A stretch of DNA of 64,000 nt from Hungatella sp. UBA4396. Lineage in GTDB: Bacteria > Bacillota > Clostridia > Lachnospirales > Lachnospiraceae. The notes under the pieces are model-generated. The model did no database searches. It saw only the letters and a list, made by a program, of their open reading frames with translations, and was not told where the DNA came from. The stretch is taken from NCBI GenBank assembly GCA_002389905.1, contig DGRE01000027.1, positions 1 through 64,000 on the forward strand. Direction: 5' to 3'. Of the stretch, positions 7,672-16,907 are shown piece by piece. A program made the translations under genes and the position numbers. Within the stretch, counting starts at the first letter, position 1. Each line of letters starts with the position of its first letter.

Positions 7672-9096
7672 TTAATTAAAAGTGCTACCCAAAATCTTTT
7701 TTAAAGTTTTAATTAAGTCCTTTCTAATATATAATACATATGATACATACACTATCAGATAAGGTATCATCGATTTCCACGAATCAATATACCAACTTGA
7801 TACAATAAAACAAGTTGCCAATCCAATTTCGATAATAGCGTCTTTCATCAAATGTATGTCAAACACCTTTTCGATATAATACTCCAATATAATACATCTC
7901 AGTGCCAACAAACAGGGTATTGTTAGTATTGCCAAATTAATGTTTTCCAACCAAAATACCGTCACAGCTGCAGCTAAAGCACTGATCATCACCGTAAAAA
8001 CATTTGCAGCACATAGTTTTTTTTCCTCACGCATTGCTTTCATATACGTATTAATTAATAAAGAGGTTTTACTCTCGAAAAGGCACATTGGAAACAGTAA
8101 GGCCATATATTGTAGGCTTTCACTATATTGTGGTAGCCAAATTGCTAAAATTGATTTCAATGGATAATAAAAAAGTAACATGGCACCTAGTATAAACATC
8201 AATATAGAGCGAATACCTGTATACATATATGCTAATTGTTTTTTATTTAAGTGTTTTAGTATTGGTACTAAAACTATGCTCATTGCTGTTATTACTACTA
8301 ATAACATTTTTGACATATTAAAGGTCAATGAAACTTTACCAAAGGTTTCAATACTCCACTTAACTTCAACAGCAAATTGAATAATTCCTGTAATTAATAT
8401 GCTAGCTAAATTAGATAAAAGCAAAAATGAACCAACTTTTATATTTTCAAGTGTTTCATAAAAATACTCTTTTAGCCTACCCTTTTCAATCTTAGTATAT
8501 ATAATCTCCTTACAAAAAAACATTCCCAATAACAATGCTGCAATCTTCCCTATAATATCAGATAAAATAAGAATTTCAAAATCTCTAATGCCTATAATAA
8601 TCATAAGAACAAGGATCACAACATAAATTATCTTTTCAATCAGCACAAGTTGTGAATACTGCTTCATTCTATTAGCTGCTTGTAAAACAACGGAGGTATA
8701 CGTCTTGGGCGTAACAATAAGTACTGCGGTTACAGCGAAAGAATAAACCCATAACTTATTTGGATCGCTAAATGTAAACAGTGATATTAATAGAAATATC
8801 ACAAATAATATTGCAGATAAAATACATATTCCTTTAAATTGCGAAGATAGAATTTCCTTGTCTAACTTATTATAGTCTTCTCCTACATGTCTTAAATATA
8901 TACCATCACACCAACCAAAATGAAAATAGAGAGCATATGTTGCTAATAAAACATATAGTTGATAATAGCCATAATCTGACACCCCAATCACTTTAGGAAC
9001 AATCAAAACAACAAGAGCATTAATGATAAATGATGTGAAATTTGACAAAAAAGTATAAATTACATTTTTAAACAAAATCCGATTTTTTTTTTCCAT
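7672..9096 (-). CDS. wzx: Wzx-type flippase (first locus)
   Basis: The 474-residue protein is almost wholly hydrophobic, with about 12-14 membrane helices. It has the start of the polysaccharide transporter family (ILFKNVIYTFLSNFTSFIIN, then PKVIGVSDYGYYQLY). Members of this MOP-type family move undecaprenyl-linked repeat units across the membrane. It follows the NeuA fusion gene by 15 bp. The ribosome site (GGATGAA) is weak. Substrate cannot be predicted from sequence. Confidence 0.85.
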   Translation of the reverse strand: MEKKNRILFKNVIYTFLSNFTSFIINALVVLIVPKVIGVSDYGYYQLYVLLATYALYFHFGWCDGIYLRHVGEDYNKLDKEILSSQFKGICILSAILFVIFLLISLFTFSDPNKLWVYSFAVTAVLIVTPKTYTSVVLQAANRMKQYSQLVLIEKIIYVVILVLMIIIGIRDFEILILSDIIGKIAALLLGMFFCKEIIYTKIEKGRLKEYFYETLENIKVGSFLLLSNLASILITGIIQFAVEVKWSIETFGKVSLTFNMSKMLLVVITAMSIVLVPILKHLNKKQLAYMYTGIRSILMFILGAMLLFYYPLKSILAIWLPQYSESLQYMALLFPMCLFESKTSLLINTYMKAMREEKKLCAANVFTVMISALAAAVTVFWLENINLAILTIPCLLALRCIILEYYIEKVFDIHLMKDAIIEIGLATCFIVSSWYIDSWKSMIPYLIVYVSYVLYIRKDLIKTLKKILGSTFN

Positions 9097-9111
9097 ATTT
9101 CATCCATTCAT

Positions 9112-10281
9112 TTATTTCAATAGTTTATCAATAACTTCTCGAATAACACCCTCTCCACCTCTTGTCTCTGCCACATAATCAGCAGATTCTCTAACTACAG
9201 GTACAGCATTCGCCGGGCAGCAGCCAAAACCAACCATTTCAATTACTTCTAAATCATTTATATCATCACCAACGTATGCCACATTCTCCAAATCTATTTT
9301 ATATTGTTGGCACAGCTGCTTTACCATAGAGGATTTATCTCTACAACCAACTTTCAAGATATCCAATCCCATTTTCTCGGCACGTCTCCGATTTAAATCA
9401 ACACTTTCGCTAGTAATGATACCCGTGATAATTCCACGCTGACGAAGTAATGAAAACCCCATGCCGTCCCTAGTATTAAACTTTTTTAATTCATCGCCTT
9501 TCTCAGAATAATACATACCTCCATCAGTCAAACATCCGTCACAATCAGTCAAAAACATTCTAATTAGAGGAATATTATCTTGTGAAGCAAAAAACCCTTT
9601 TCTTTTCATCAAGGATTCTATAATTATCCAGTCACTCGGCTCGTCAATCTCAAAAAAAGTATCTTCATCCATTTCAACTGCTTTGATATTTCCAAACAAT
9701 CGATTTTGATACTTTACCAATCCCCTCTTTGAGGAAATATAGAAGGCACCATTCTCGACTAAGCAGCCATCAAACTCTTGCCGGCGCGGTCGCTTGAATA
9801 TATCATAATTAGCAGGATGGGCTCTTCCCCTATCATCTTTTGTCCAATAAAAACGCTTCTGTCTCACTACCGACAATACACTATCTACTTCTTCCTCCAT
9901 AAAAGCTTCAAACCCTCTATCTAAATCCACACTGGACAACAACGGAGAAGTTGCTTGTATAAGTACAATATTTTCAAATTCATAATTCGCAGCAAATTCT
10001 ATCATAGCAAATTCCGTAGAAGCCGTATCAGACGCCGATTCTATAGAACGCCCTATGACTTCCATTTTATCAAAAAAATCCGCTTCTTTTTCATCACTAA
10101 ATGACCCAACTACTTTTTTTATTTTATCACAATCAGTAGCAATGTACACTTTATCTATATATTTACAGCCACAAGCAGCCCTTACTGCCCAGTAAACCAG
10201 TGGCTTGCCATTGATTAGTTTTATGTTCTTAAATGGAATAGACTTGCTTCCACCTCTCACCGGAATAAATGCCACATTCAT
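9112..10281 (-). CDS. neuA: CMP-nonulosonate synthetase fused to HAD phosphatase
   Basis: Residues 1-225 are an acylneuraminate cytidylyltransferase: FIPVRGGSKSIPFKNI nucleotide loop, GKPLVYW, IQATSPLL. Residues about 236-389 are a KdsC-like HAD phosphatase: MFLTDCDGCLTDGG (nucleophile Asp), IITSE, and YVGDDINDLE for metal. The first domain makes a CMP-nonulosonic acid from CTP. The second could remove a 9-phosphate, as in synthase-phosphatase routes to Neu5Ac or KDN. I start at the ATG at 10281, preceded by GGAGATAAGCAG, not the longer frame to 10308. The gene lies 52 bp after the NeuB-type synthase. Confidence 0.88.
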   Translation of the reverse strand: MNVAFIPVRGGSKSIPFKNIKLINGKPLVYWAVRAACGCKYIDKVYIATDCDKIKKVVGSFSDEKEADFFDKMEVIGRSIESASDTASTEFAMIEFAANYEFENIVLIQATSPLLSSVDLDRGFEAFMEEEVDSVLSVVRQKRFYWTKDDRGRAHPANYDIFKRPRRQEFDGCLVENGAFYISSKRGLVKYQNRLFGNIKAVEMDEDTFFEIDEPSDWIIIESLMKRKGFFASQDNIPLIRMFLTDCDGCLTDGGMYYSEKGDELKKFNTRDGMGFSLLRQRGIITGIITSESVDLNRRRAEKMGLDILKVGCRDKSSMVKQLCQQYKIDLENVAYVGDDINDLEVIEMVGFGCCPANAVPVVRESADYVAETRGGEGVIREVIDKLLK

Positions 10282-10333
10282 TCTGCTTATCTCCTTTATA
10301 CGAACCATATATTCTATAAAATGATCTTCCTAT

Positions 10334-11203
10334 TTATCCCTTTTTATATTTCAATTTATTACGTTGCTCCTCCTCGATTGGCAGAATCTCAGAAGTTTTA
10401 TATGAAAGAGCCTCATGTACAGCATTTAAATTACGCGTTAGTTTACGGATGCCATCTGGCTCTAGAGAAGCAGCATGATCTGTACCTTTCCAGGTTCTAT
10501 CTAAAGTATAATGACGTTCAATTATACTTGTACCGAGAGTATAAGCTGCAATATCAATAGCAATTCCTAAATGATGCCCAGAAAAACCTATTGCTTTTAC
10601 ACGACTTTCATATTTTTCGCGCATACGGTTGATTTCCAAAAGGCAAACATCTTTAAACGGGACTGGATAACCAGAAGTGCAGTTAAAAAGAACTAAGTCC
10701 TTTGCCCGATAATTTTTCTCAAATAACTCTACAATCTTCTCCTCTTCTTCATGAGTTGTCATACCAAACGATAGCTGAATTTCACCTTCATAATTATCAC
10801 ATAACCACTGAAGCATTTCAAAATGATTGTTGCATGCAGACGGTATTTTTATGAATTTAGGTTTTAAAGAAGCAATTTCCTTAGCACTGGTCATATCCCA
10901 TACAGATGTAGAATATGTAATACCAGCTTCTTCACACCATCTTTTTAACTGTGCATGTTGTTCCAGCGTAAACTCTAAAAACTCACGATGTTCACCATAA
11001 GTTTTCCCATAAGAATTAATAGGATTAGGGTGCGGAGCATTATATTGTTCTGGTGTCAACAATTCTTTAGAGCAACGTTTCTGAAACTTAATCGCATCTG
11101 CTTTACAAAAAATAGCTGCTGTATGAATCAAATCATGTGCAATCTCCATTTGTCCCATATGATTACAACCGGCTTCAGCAATTATATAAGGTTTTTTGTA
11201 CAT
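10334..11203 (-). CDS. neuB: NeuB-type nonulosonate(-9-phosphate) synthase lacking SAF domain
   Basis: The 289-residue enzyme has the NeuB TIM-barrel motifs: YIIAEAGCNHMG at the N-terminus, DAIKFQKR, FIKIPSAC, IGFSGHHLG, IIERHYTLDRTWKGTDH. It would condense a mannose-type sugar or its 6-phosphate with phosphoenolpyruvate. The C-terminal antifreeze-like SAF domain of standard NeuB (total about 340-350 residues) is absent, and the stop is clean with no SAF-like sequence after it. The ribosome site AAAAGGAG is strong. With the phosphatase fused to NeuA next door, a 9-phosphate product is plausible. Confidence 0.85.
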   Translation of the reverse strand: MYKKPYIIAEAGCNHMGQMEIAHDLIHTAAIFCKADAIKFQKRCSKELLTPEQYNAPHPNPINSYGKTYGEHREFLEFTLEQHAQLKRWCEEAGITYSTSVWDMTSAKEIASLKPKFIKIPSACNNHFEMLQWLCDNYEGEIQLSFGMTTHEEEEKIVELFEKNYRAKDLVLFNCTSGYPVPFKDVCLLEINRMREKYESRVKAIGFSGHHLGIAIDIAAYTLGTSIIERHYTLDRTWKGTDHAASLEPDGIRKLTRNLNAVHEALSYKTSEILPIEEEQRNKLKYKKG

Positions 11204-11220
11204 AACTATTCTCCTTTTAA

Positions 11221-11273
11221 TTAAAAGTCTATATTATTTAATAAATAACACTTAGGTTAATGTAGACTTTTAA
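11221..11273. promoter_or_regulatory. Leader hairpin upstream of neuB
   Basis: TTAAAAGTCTA (11221-11231) and TAGACTTTTAA (11263-11273) form a perfect 11-bp stem just before the neuB ribosome site. It could affect transcription or translation of the neuB-neuA-wzx genes, or terminate read-through from the polymerase gene. Confidence 0.4.
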
Positions 11274-11299
11274 GTTCATTATCTTTATTATGCATCACC

Positions 11300-11328
11300 A
11301 TAATAAGCTTCTAATAATTATCATTGAA
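11300..11328 (-). promoter_or_regulatory. Possible promoter for neuB-neuA-wzx
   Basis: On the minus strand TTCAAT (11328-11323), a 17-bp spacer and TATTAT (11305-11300) lie in the 203-bp gap before neuB. The -35 match is weak. Confidence 0.35.
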
Positions 11329-11406
11329 TAATTCACTTAAAAATCCTACTACTAAAACATATAAATATTCACCTTAAAAATCAACCTTTTTACTTACGCT
11401 TTATAT

Positions 11407-12726
11407 CTACTTTAATATTGGCGGATCATATCCCCTTTCTCTTTTATGATGCCTACAATAATAACACCGTGAATCTATAATGGCCATTATTACCCAAAAC
11501 GGCAAATAGCTAATATCTGGCATAGACCATGAAGTTACTAAAAATCCTATAAGCAGAAGTAAACACATCTGAACTCCTTCAGAATCTTTATCTTTTATTA
11601 GTATAATAAATTCTCTAATAATAAAACTTGCAAAAATTACAAATCCAACAAATCCAGTATTTGAAAGTATGTTAGCATAAAGATCAGTGCTCCTTCCCCC
11701 TCCATACCCTATTCCTAAAATCGGATAATTTAATCCAACTTTCAACATATAGCTAAATATTGTGCTGCGTTCAATACCAGAATAACTCTGAAGATTAAAT
11801 TTACTTATAGCACTATTAAACATTAATTGTACTTTCGCATTATATTGCAACAAATATACTATTGCCAACGCTCCAATTATAACAATAAACATATATTTAA
11901 GAACATTTTTGGCCGTTTTCCTTTGAAATAATCCATATGAAAAAAACAAAGCGAATGCTCCCAACAAAAATGTGGTTGATCTCGTCAAAACCCCTATAAC
12001 CATTAATAAGGCCAATGATGCCATTCGCACAAGTCTATTGCTACACCACTTATATCCCCCTGCAAAAATTGCAGCTAAATAGATACAATATTGTCCCAAA
12101 AACGAAGCCTCTCCCATTGTTGCTTGTACACGTTCCTTTGTTTGCCACATATCCTTCACACTATTTCGAAATATTTCATCAAAAGGCAATCCTAAAGTGT
12201 GCGCTATTATTTGATATACACCTATTAACAATACTACACATCCTGAGAGACCACATATTCTAACCACATATTTCCACTGGGAAAAACCTTTACAGCAATA
12301 ATTGTAAACGCACCAATACATAATAAATCCCATCACCAAGTACAAGAATTGCGTAAAATTTTGCCTCGAAACCAAACTGCTTTTTAGTTGATTATTATTT
12401 CCTATTCCATATACTAAAACATCAATTTTTAATGCCCAAGAAATTATTATTGAAAGAAAAGCAACTATTACAAATGCGAACAGCAATAAATTAGGATAAA
12501 CTACAGTAACCCTTTTTATCTCCTTAGACATTATCCATACTGTTGAAACACCTAAAAAAAGGATAAAAAAGTAATGCCCCGGCTGTAAAAAAAATGACGA
12601 AAACGAAATAACAGAACTCGCACAAAAAGAAGCAAAAAATATTGCAGTAAATAACAACTTATTTGGTTTCCAAATCAATATAGAAGTTAAGACAAAAGAA
12701 AGGTATCCTAGTCCACCTATTATCAT
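11407..12726 (-). CDS. wzy: Wzy-type polysaccharide polymerase (first locus)
   Basis: The 439-residue multipass protein has roughly 11-12 hydrophobic segments and a large external loop. The O-antigen ligase/polymerase family pattern is present in the C-terminal half (GIERSTIFSYMLKVGLNYPI, then LGIGYGGGRSTDLYANILSN). Wzy joins flipped repeat units. AAAGGAGGG precedes the ATG. It lies between the neuB group and a transferase-like gene, with 12 bp to the latter. Polymerase rather than ligase is inferred from context. Confidence 0.75.
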   Translation of the reverse strand: MIIGGLGYLSFVLTSILIWKPNKLLFTAIFFASFCASSVISFSSFFLQPGHYFFILFLGVSTVWIMSKEIKRVTVVYPNLLLFAFVIVAFLSIIISWALKIDVLVYGIGNNNQLKSSLVSRQNFTQFLYLVMGFIMYWCVYNYCCKGFSQWKYVVRICGLSGCVVLLIGVYQIIAHTLGLPFDEIFRNSVKDMWQTKERVQATMGEASFLGQYCIYLAAIFAGGYKWCSNRLVRMASLALLMVIGVLTRSTTFLLGAFALFFSYGLFQRKTAKNVLKYMFIVIIGALAIVYLLQYNAKVQLMFNSAISKFNLQSYSGIERSTIFSYMLKVGLNYPILGIGYGGGRSTDLYANILSNTGFVGFVIFASFIIREFIILIKDKDSEGVQMCLLLLIGFLVTSWSMPDISYLPFWVIMAIIDSRCYYCRHHKRERGYDPPILK

Positions 12727-12738
12727 ACGTACCCTCCT

Positions 12739-13857
12739 TTACTCTCTTTTCCATATTTTAGGCATTTTCAAATATTCGATTAACTCCTTATAGCTCTCTG
12801 CTACATAAACATTTGGACGCATATAATATCCAGGTTCATATCCCTTTAAGCGCAGACACAATACATTTAGGTTTTTATTTACTGACCAAAAATCGTATAC
12901 AATAGTCGAATAGAATGTAATCAGTAAGTCAATATTACTATAACGTAATTGGGATTCTAAAATAATACTGGGGTATTTCTTGCATACTTCATTATATTGC
13001 TTGGCATCTTCCCTATAATGAGGATAAACTATAACCTCATACCTATCTGTGTTTATTCTAGACATTATTACCTCTATTAATTCCAATGTCTTATTTGTAA
13101 ACCAATCTTGGCTAGCAATTGCTATAATCTTTTTATCTCTTTTGGGATATATAGACCAATTAATCATAGAAGAAAAACCACTCCATACAAAACGACAATC
13201 AGAATTTTTGATAAAGGACTTTATGATTTCTCCTTCAAACTCATCAAATGCATACATTTTATCACAATAAACCTTAACAGGTACTTGAATATCTACAGCA
13301 GCACCATCTTGGACCCCTATCAAACAAATCCCCAAACCATGCCCCAAATAACTAAGCAAGGTACAATATCTATCATACATACCTGGCATAATAATTTCCT
13401 TTGGCAGCTTATCTCTTATATAATAAGCAATTGCATAATACTCTAATGTAAAATGTAAATATCCATGTAATTCTTTGCGATGTATTAAAAAAAACACAAG
13501 TCCATTAAAACTAATATAAATTCTTTTCAACCTGGAATATGGTGATAATACACTTCTATTCCTTACTAATTGTCTTATAGATGCATTTAATTTAGCAAAA
13601 GTATAATATTCATTATCGTCACAATACTTTATAAGACGTTTCTCATTAACTGGAGTAAATGCACAAACAAACTTAGAACTAGTTACTGTTTTGTACGGAG
13701 ATAGAAAAATCAAAAGAATATACCAACTAATGTATTTAACTTTATATAGCAGATTTCGTTTATTATATCGTCCACTGCAACACCATTCATGATTTTTCAC
13801 ACTTGATTTTATTGCTTCTACAATAGTTTTTTCATAACTTTTCATATTAAGTATCAT
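12739..13857 (-). CDS. Putative glycosyltransferase (GT-B-like), unknown acceptor
   Basis: The 372-residue soluble protein is not one I can assign to a named family. Its C-terminal half has a Rossmann-like pattern (IIAIASQDWF, then EVIVYPHYREDAKQ, then NIDLLITFYSTIVYDF) recalling the HP and S/T-S/T motifs of bacterial sialyltransferases of the GT38/GT52 type. It also resembles CDP-glycerol transferases. Position beside the nonulosonate genes makes a nonulosonate transferase an attractive guess only. Start chosen after GAGGATTAAAG. Confidence 0.5.
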   Translation of the reverse strand: MILNMKSYEKTIVEAIKSSVKNHEWCCSGRYNKRNLLYKVKYISWYILLIFLSPYKTVTSSKFVCAFTPVNEKRLIKYCDDNEYYTFAKLNASIRQLVRNRSVLSPYSRLKRIYISFNGLVFFLIHRKELHGYLHFTLEYYAIAYYIRDKLPKEIIMPGMYDRYCTLLSYLGHGLGICLIGVQDGAAVDIQVPVKVYCDKMYAFDEFEGEIIKSFIKNSDCRFVWSGFSSMINWSIYPKRDKKIIAIASQDWFTNKTLELIEVIMSRINTDRYEVIVYPHYREDAKQYNEVCKKYPSIILESQLRYSNIDLLITFYSTIVYDFWSVNKNLNVLCLRLKGYEPGYYMRPNVYVAESYKELIEYLKMPKIWKRE

Positions 13858-13929
13858 CTTTAATCCTCATTTTATCCAGATTCTTTGTAGAACCATACTT
13901 CATTTCCTATCGGATAATCATACATATAA

Positions 13930-14073
13930 TTATTGCAAAATCATAAAACACTTAATAGAAGAATTAAAACTAATCATATCTATTCTTTCAATCCCCTTCC
14001 AAATACAATCCTCACCAGATAACTCGGCTAATTGATGCATTTTCTTTACCTTGTATATACCATTATTTTTCAT
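13930..14073 (-). other. Possible 47-residue reading frame in intergenic gap
   Basis: The 289-bp gap 13858-14146 holds one short frame from the ATG at 14073 (MKNNGIYKVKKMHQLAELSG), with GGAGTAGG about ten bases upstream. Against it, the start overlaps a TATAAT that could be a -10 box. No similarity is recognised. It may be a relic. Confidence 0.2.
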
Positions 14074-14146
14074 TATACAATCCTACTCCAATATAACATG
14101 TTAAAATTTTGATATCTGTTCCTTCCTGTGTTATACTATACTTGCA

Positions 14147-14713
14147 CTATACCTTCTTCCACATTTTCGCTTGATCATCAAATACTTTTACAATCTTAGC
14201 AGGTGCACCAACCAGTACACTATATGAAGGCACTTTTCCCCGGCAAACTACAGCATTGCATCCGACTATGCAATGATCACCCAGTTCAACCCCTGCTTGG
14301 ACAACTGCTCCATGACCTATAAAACAATTTTTACCAATTACAGTCCTTCTAGTAGTTATCCCCTGCTCAAGTACCGCAGTATTAATCGAATCATAATCAT
14401 GATCTATATTAGTCACACACACATTCGCCATAATTGCACTCCCTTCCCCGATAATCAAAGAAGAATCTTCCGAGGTAAAATGACAGTTTTGTCCTATATA
14501 TACATTATCTTCAAATATTAGAAAGCCACTTTTTAATGCTTCCATACGGATCCCAGGGAAAATGCGTACTCTTTTTCCTATTTTAATCCGTTTGGTTCCC
14601 TCAATAAAAATAGGCTTTCCAATATAAGACGGCAATTTCAACTCCTTAAAAAAGAGCTTGTACATTATGGCCCTAACAGACCATAAAATCTTTTGGGGAT
14701 GCACCTTTTTCAT
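14147..14713 (-). CDS. Hexapeptide-repeat O-acyltransferase
   Basis: This 188-residue protein is a left-handed beta-helix acyltransferase. Hexapeptide turns run from about residue 45 to 175 (KRIKIGKRVRIFPG, GENCHF-like and IGKNCFIGHGAVVQAG turns), with the CatB/maltose-acetyltransferase style ending VGAPAKIV. It probably O-acetylates a sugar of the repeat unit using acetyl-CoA. The start at 14713 has GGAGGAAATTATAT and overlaps the upstream glycosyltransferase by 41 bases, so the pair is translationally coupled. Confidence 0.85.
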   Translation of the reverse strand: MKKVHPQKILWSVRAIMYKLFFKELKLPSYIGKPIFIEGTKRIKIGKRVRIFPGIRMEALKSGFLIFEDNVYIGQNCHFTSEDSSLIIGEGSAIMANVCVTNIDHDYDSINTAVLEQGITTRRTVIGKNCFIGHGAVVQAGVELGDHCIVGCNAVVCRGKVPSYSVLVGAPAKIVKVFDDQAKMWKKV

Positions 14714-15692
14714 ATATAATTTCCTCCAACCAAGAACGTAATGAATACTTTATATATATATCATTTGGCAATTCTACAAAAGGTTTAGTAAAAAATTTAG
14801 AATTAAAGTCAAAGTTTCCATTGTAAACATAGATATTTTCTTCACGGTAGAAATCATAATTCACAATATCATGATTTGTTGTTATAATTTTCCGCTTCGC
14901 ACCAAGTGTTTCAAAAATCCGTATTGTCAGCCCACTTTGTCCGTCTTGAGCCGAGTCTAGTACACATTTTGATTGCCATAGCAAGTAATCCAATTCCGCA
15001 CTTTTAATAGGAGCATAGTGGAATTCCGAATATTTTGCTCTTTTTAATTCAGGATTTTTAATTTTTCTATAGAAATAAACCATCCTTGATGGGAAAAAAA
15101 AGTAAATAAATTGTTTTTTATATATAGATTTCAACTTTTTTATCATTTCATTAATATATTTGTATTTCTTTGGATGTGCCGTTCCTACAAATATAATATC
15201 ATATTTATAATTATAAGCTGGCTTTTTCCCAATTTCCTCATATCTTCGACTATAAAATAATGGGAGAAACTTTAGATTATCATTCTTAATAACATCATAT
15301 TTATCAAAAGAATAACATCTGTCAAAATGTTTTTGTAGCATTTCAATATAACTAAAATTCTGTATTGAATCCCATTGATAAAGAATAAATTCAGCCTGTG
15401 GCTGCACTTCTTTTAATTCAAGAAGCATCTTTTCCGTAAATGATAAAGATTGTCCCGAAATAATTAAAACTTTATCATATACCTTTTTACGCACTATTTG
15501 CATGATACACTCAAAATAACGTGTAATTAATTTATTAATTACATTTTTTTTGACTCGAATAATTGCCTTAATAATGCTATTGGAACTAGGCCTATCATCA
15601 AACCAGTCGACCTCATGCCCCATTCTTCTAATTTCATCGCAAATAACTTTTGGATAATCGAAGAAATTAGGTGTGATTAAAAGTATCTTCAT
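14673..15692 (-). CDS. CgeB-like glycosyltransferase
   Basis: The 339-residue protein starts MKILLITPNFFDYPK and has a GT-B layout. The C-terminal half carries the CgeB/group-1-like signature (DIIFVGTAHPKKYKYI, SAQDGQSGLTIRIFETLGA), with the acidic nucleotide-sugar contact in IFETLGA. It would add one sugar to the lipid-linked repeat unit on the cytoplasmic face. GAGG precedes the ATG. Donor and acceptor cannot be told. Confidence 0.7.
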   Translation of the reverse strand: MKILLITPNFFDYPKVICDEIRRMGHEVDWFDDRPSSNSIIKAIIRVKKNVINKLITRYFECIMQIVRKKVYDKVLIISGQSLSFTEKMLLELKEVQPQAEFILYQWDSIQNFSYIEMLQKHFDRCYSFDKYDVIKNDNLKFLPLFYSRRYEEIGKKPAYNYKYDIIFVGTAHPKKYKYINEMIKKLKSIYKKQFIYFFFPSRMVYFYRKIKNPELKRAKYSEFHYAPIKSAELDYLLWQSKCVLDSAQDGQSGLTIRIFETLGAKRKIITTNHDIVNYDFYREENIYVYNGNFDFNSKFFTKPFVELPNDIYIKYSLRSWLEEIIYEKGASPKDFMVC

Positions 15693-15711
15693 TTACTACC
15701 TCTAGCAAAAC

Positions 15712-16863
15712 TTATATTTTTCTTATAAATAGTCCTGCATTTTCCATTTCATCAAGCGATATTTCATAATCGCAATCATTTTTTTCTTGTTTAAGTACCC
15801 ATTCACTGAAATCCCTAAGGCCTCTTTCCAGCGAGATAGTTTGTTTAAAGTCAAGGATATCCTCTGCTTTTGATATATCTGCAATATTATGGGCAATGTC
15901 ACCCATCCTAAAATCACCAGTAACATTAATCTGGCTATTACTTTTATATATCGCTTTTAGAAATTTAGCAATCTCTATTACACTGACTCCATTACCGCTA
16001 CCAAGATTAATTATTTGCATGCTACTCTCTAATGTCTCTAAAGACTTTATCACCGTAGACGCCACATCAATGACATTAATAAAATCCCTACTTTCATTCC
16101 CATCTTCAAATATATTAATAGGTTTATTTTCAAGTAATAAAGAAGAAAAAATTGACAAAATTCCGGTATATGGATTTTTTAAGGACTGTCCAATTCCGTA
16201 TACATTTTGAAACCTAAATATAGTATAATCAACTCCAAGTGCAGGACACATAGTCTCCAACATTCTTTCTTGGGCATACTTCGTAAATGCATACAGAGAA
16301 TTTGGAGTTATTTTACTGTCTTCCGTTGTTGGTACTAATGCCAATCTTGAGTTACATATTTCACAATACACGCCAAAATCTCCGACAGTCATCCGCTCTT
16401 TTTTTCTAGGACCTGGATGCACTATCCCACATTGAGGACAAACATACTTACCTTCCCCATATACAGAACGTGATGATGACAAAATTATTTTTCTGACTCT
16501 GCTTTCCTTCTTTGCTTCCGAGATGGCTTGGAGGATATTAGATGTACCCATCAAATTAACTTCATTATACCGATTTATTTGATACATAGATTGTCCCGTG
16601 CCAGTTTCAGAAGCCAAATGAATGATATACTCACTGTCGGATACTGCATTTTTAACCGCTTTGAAATCACGGATATCAGTCTTTATAAAATGACATTTGG
16701 TTTCAATACTTTTATAAAGATATGAGCTTTTCCAACATTCTCCATGTATTTGTTTTGTCATAGCATCCAAAACTGTAATTTCATATTCGCCAGAGTCACT
16801 TAATTGCTTTACAACTTCTGTACCAATAAAGCCAGCACCTCCAGTAATCAAAATCTTCTTCAT
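15712..16863 (-). CDS. NDP-sugar epimerase/dehydratase with Cys4 insertion
   Basis: The extended SDR protein (383 residues) has the NAD-binding GGAGFIGTEVV at the start, catalytic SSSRSVYGEG and YAFTKYAQE (YxxxK). Around residues 145-175 two CxxC pairs (CPQCG and CEICN) could bind zinc; this kind of insertion occurs in some dTDP-L-rhamnose 4-epimerase-type enzymes, from memory. I start at 16863, after GGAGG, not the longer frame. The next gene is a second SDR, so the two may act in sequence on one deoxysugar nucleotide. Confidence 0.75.
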   Translation of the reverse strand: MKKILITGGAGFIGTEVVKQLSDSGEYEITVLDAMTKQIHGECWKSSYLYKSIETKCHFIKTDIRDFKAVKNAVSDSEYIIHLASETGTGQSMYQINRYNEVNLMGTSNILQAISEAKKESRVRKIILSSSRSVYGEGKYVCPQCGIVHPGPRKKERMTVGDFGVYCEICNSRLALVPTTEDSKITPNSLYAFTKYAQERMLETMCPALGVDYTIFRFQNVYGIGQSLKNPYTGILSIFSSLLLENKPINIFEDGNESRDFINVIDVASTVIKSLETLESSMQIINLGSGNGVSVIEIAKFLKAIYKSNSQINVTGDFRMGDIAHNIADISKAEDILDFKQTISLERGLRDFSEWVLKQEKNDCDYEISLDEMENAGLFIRKI

Positions 16864-16907
16864 TTTTTTATTTCCTCCAAACCTTTTACGCAACCCTTCA
16901 CAAATAA

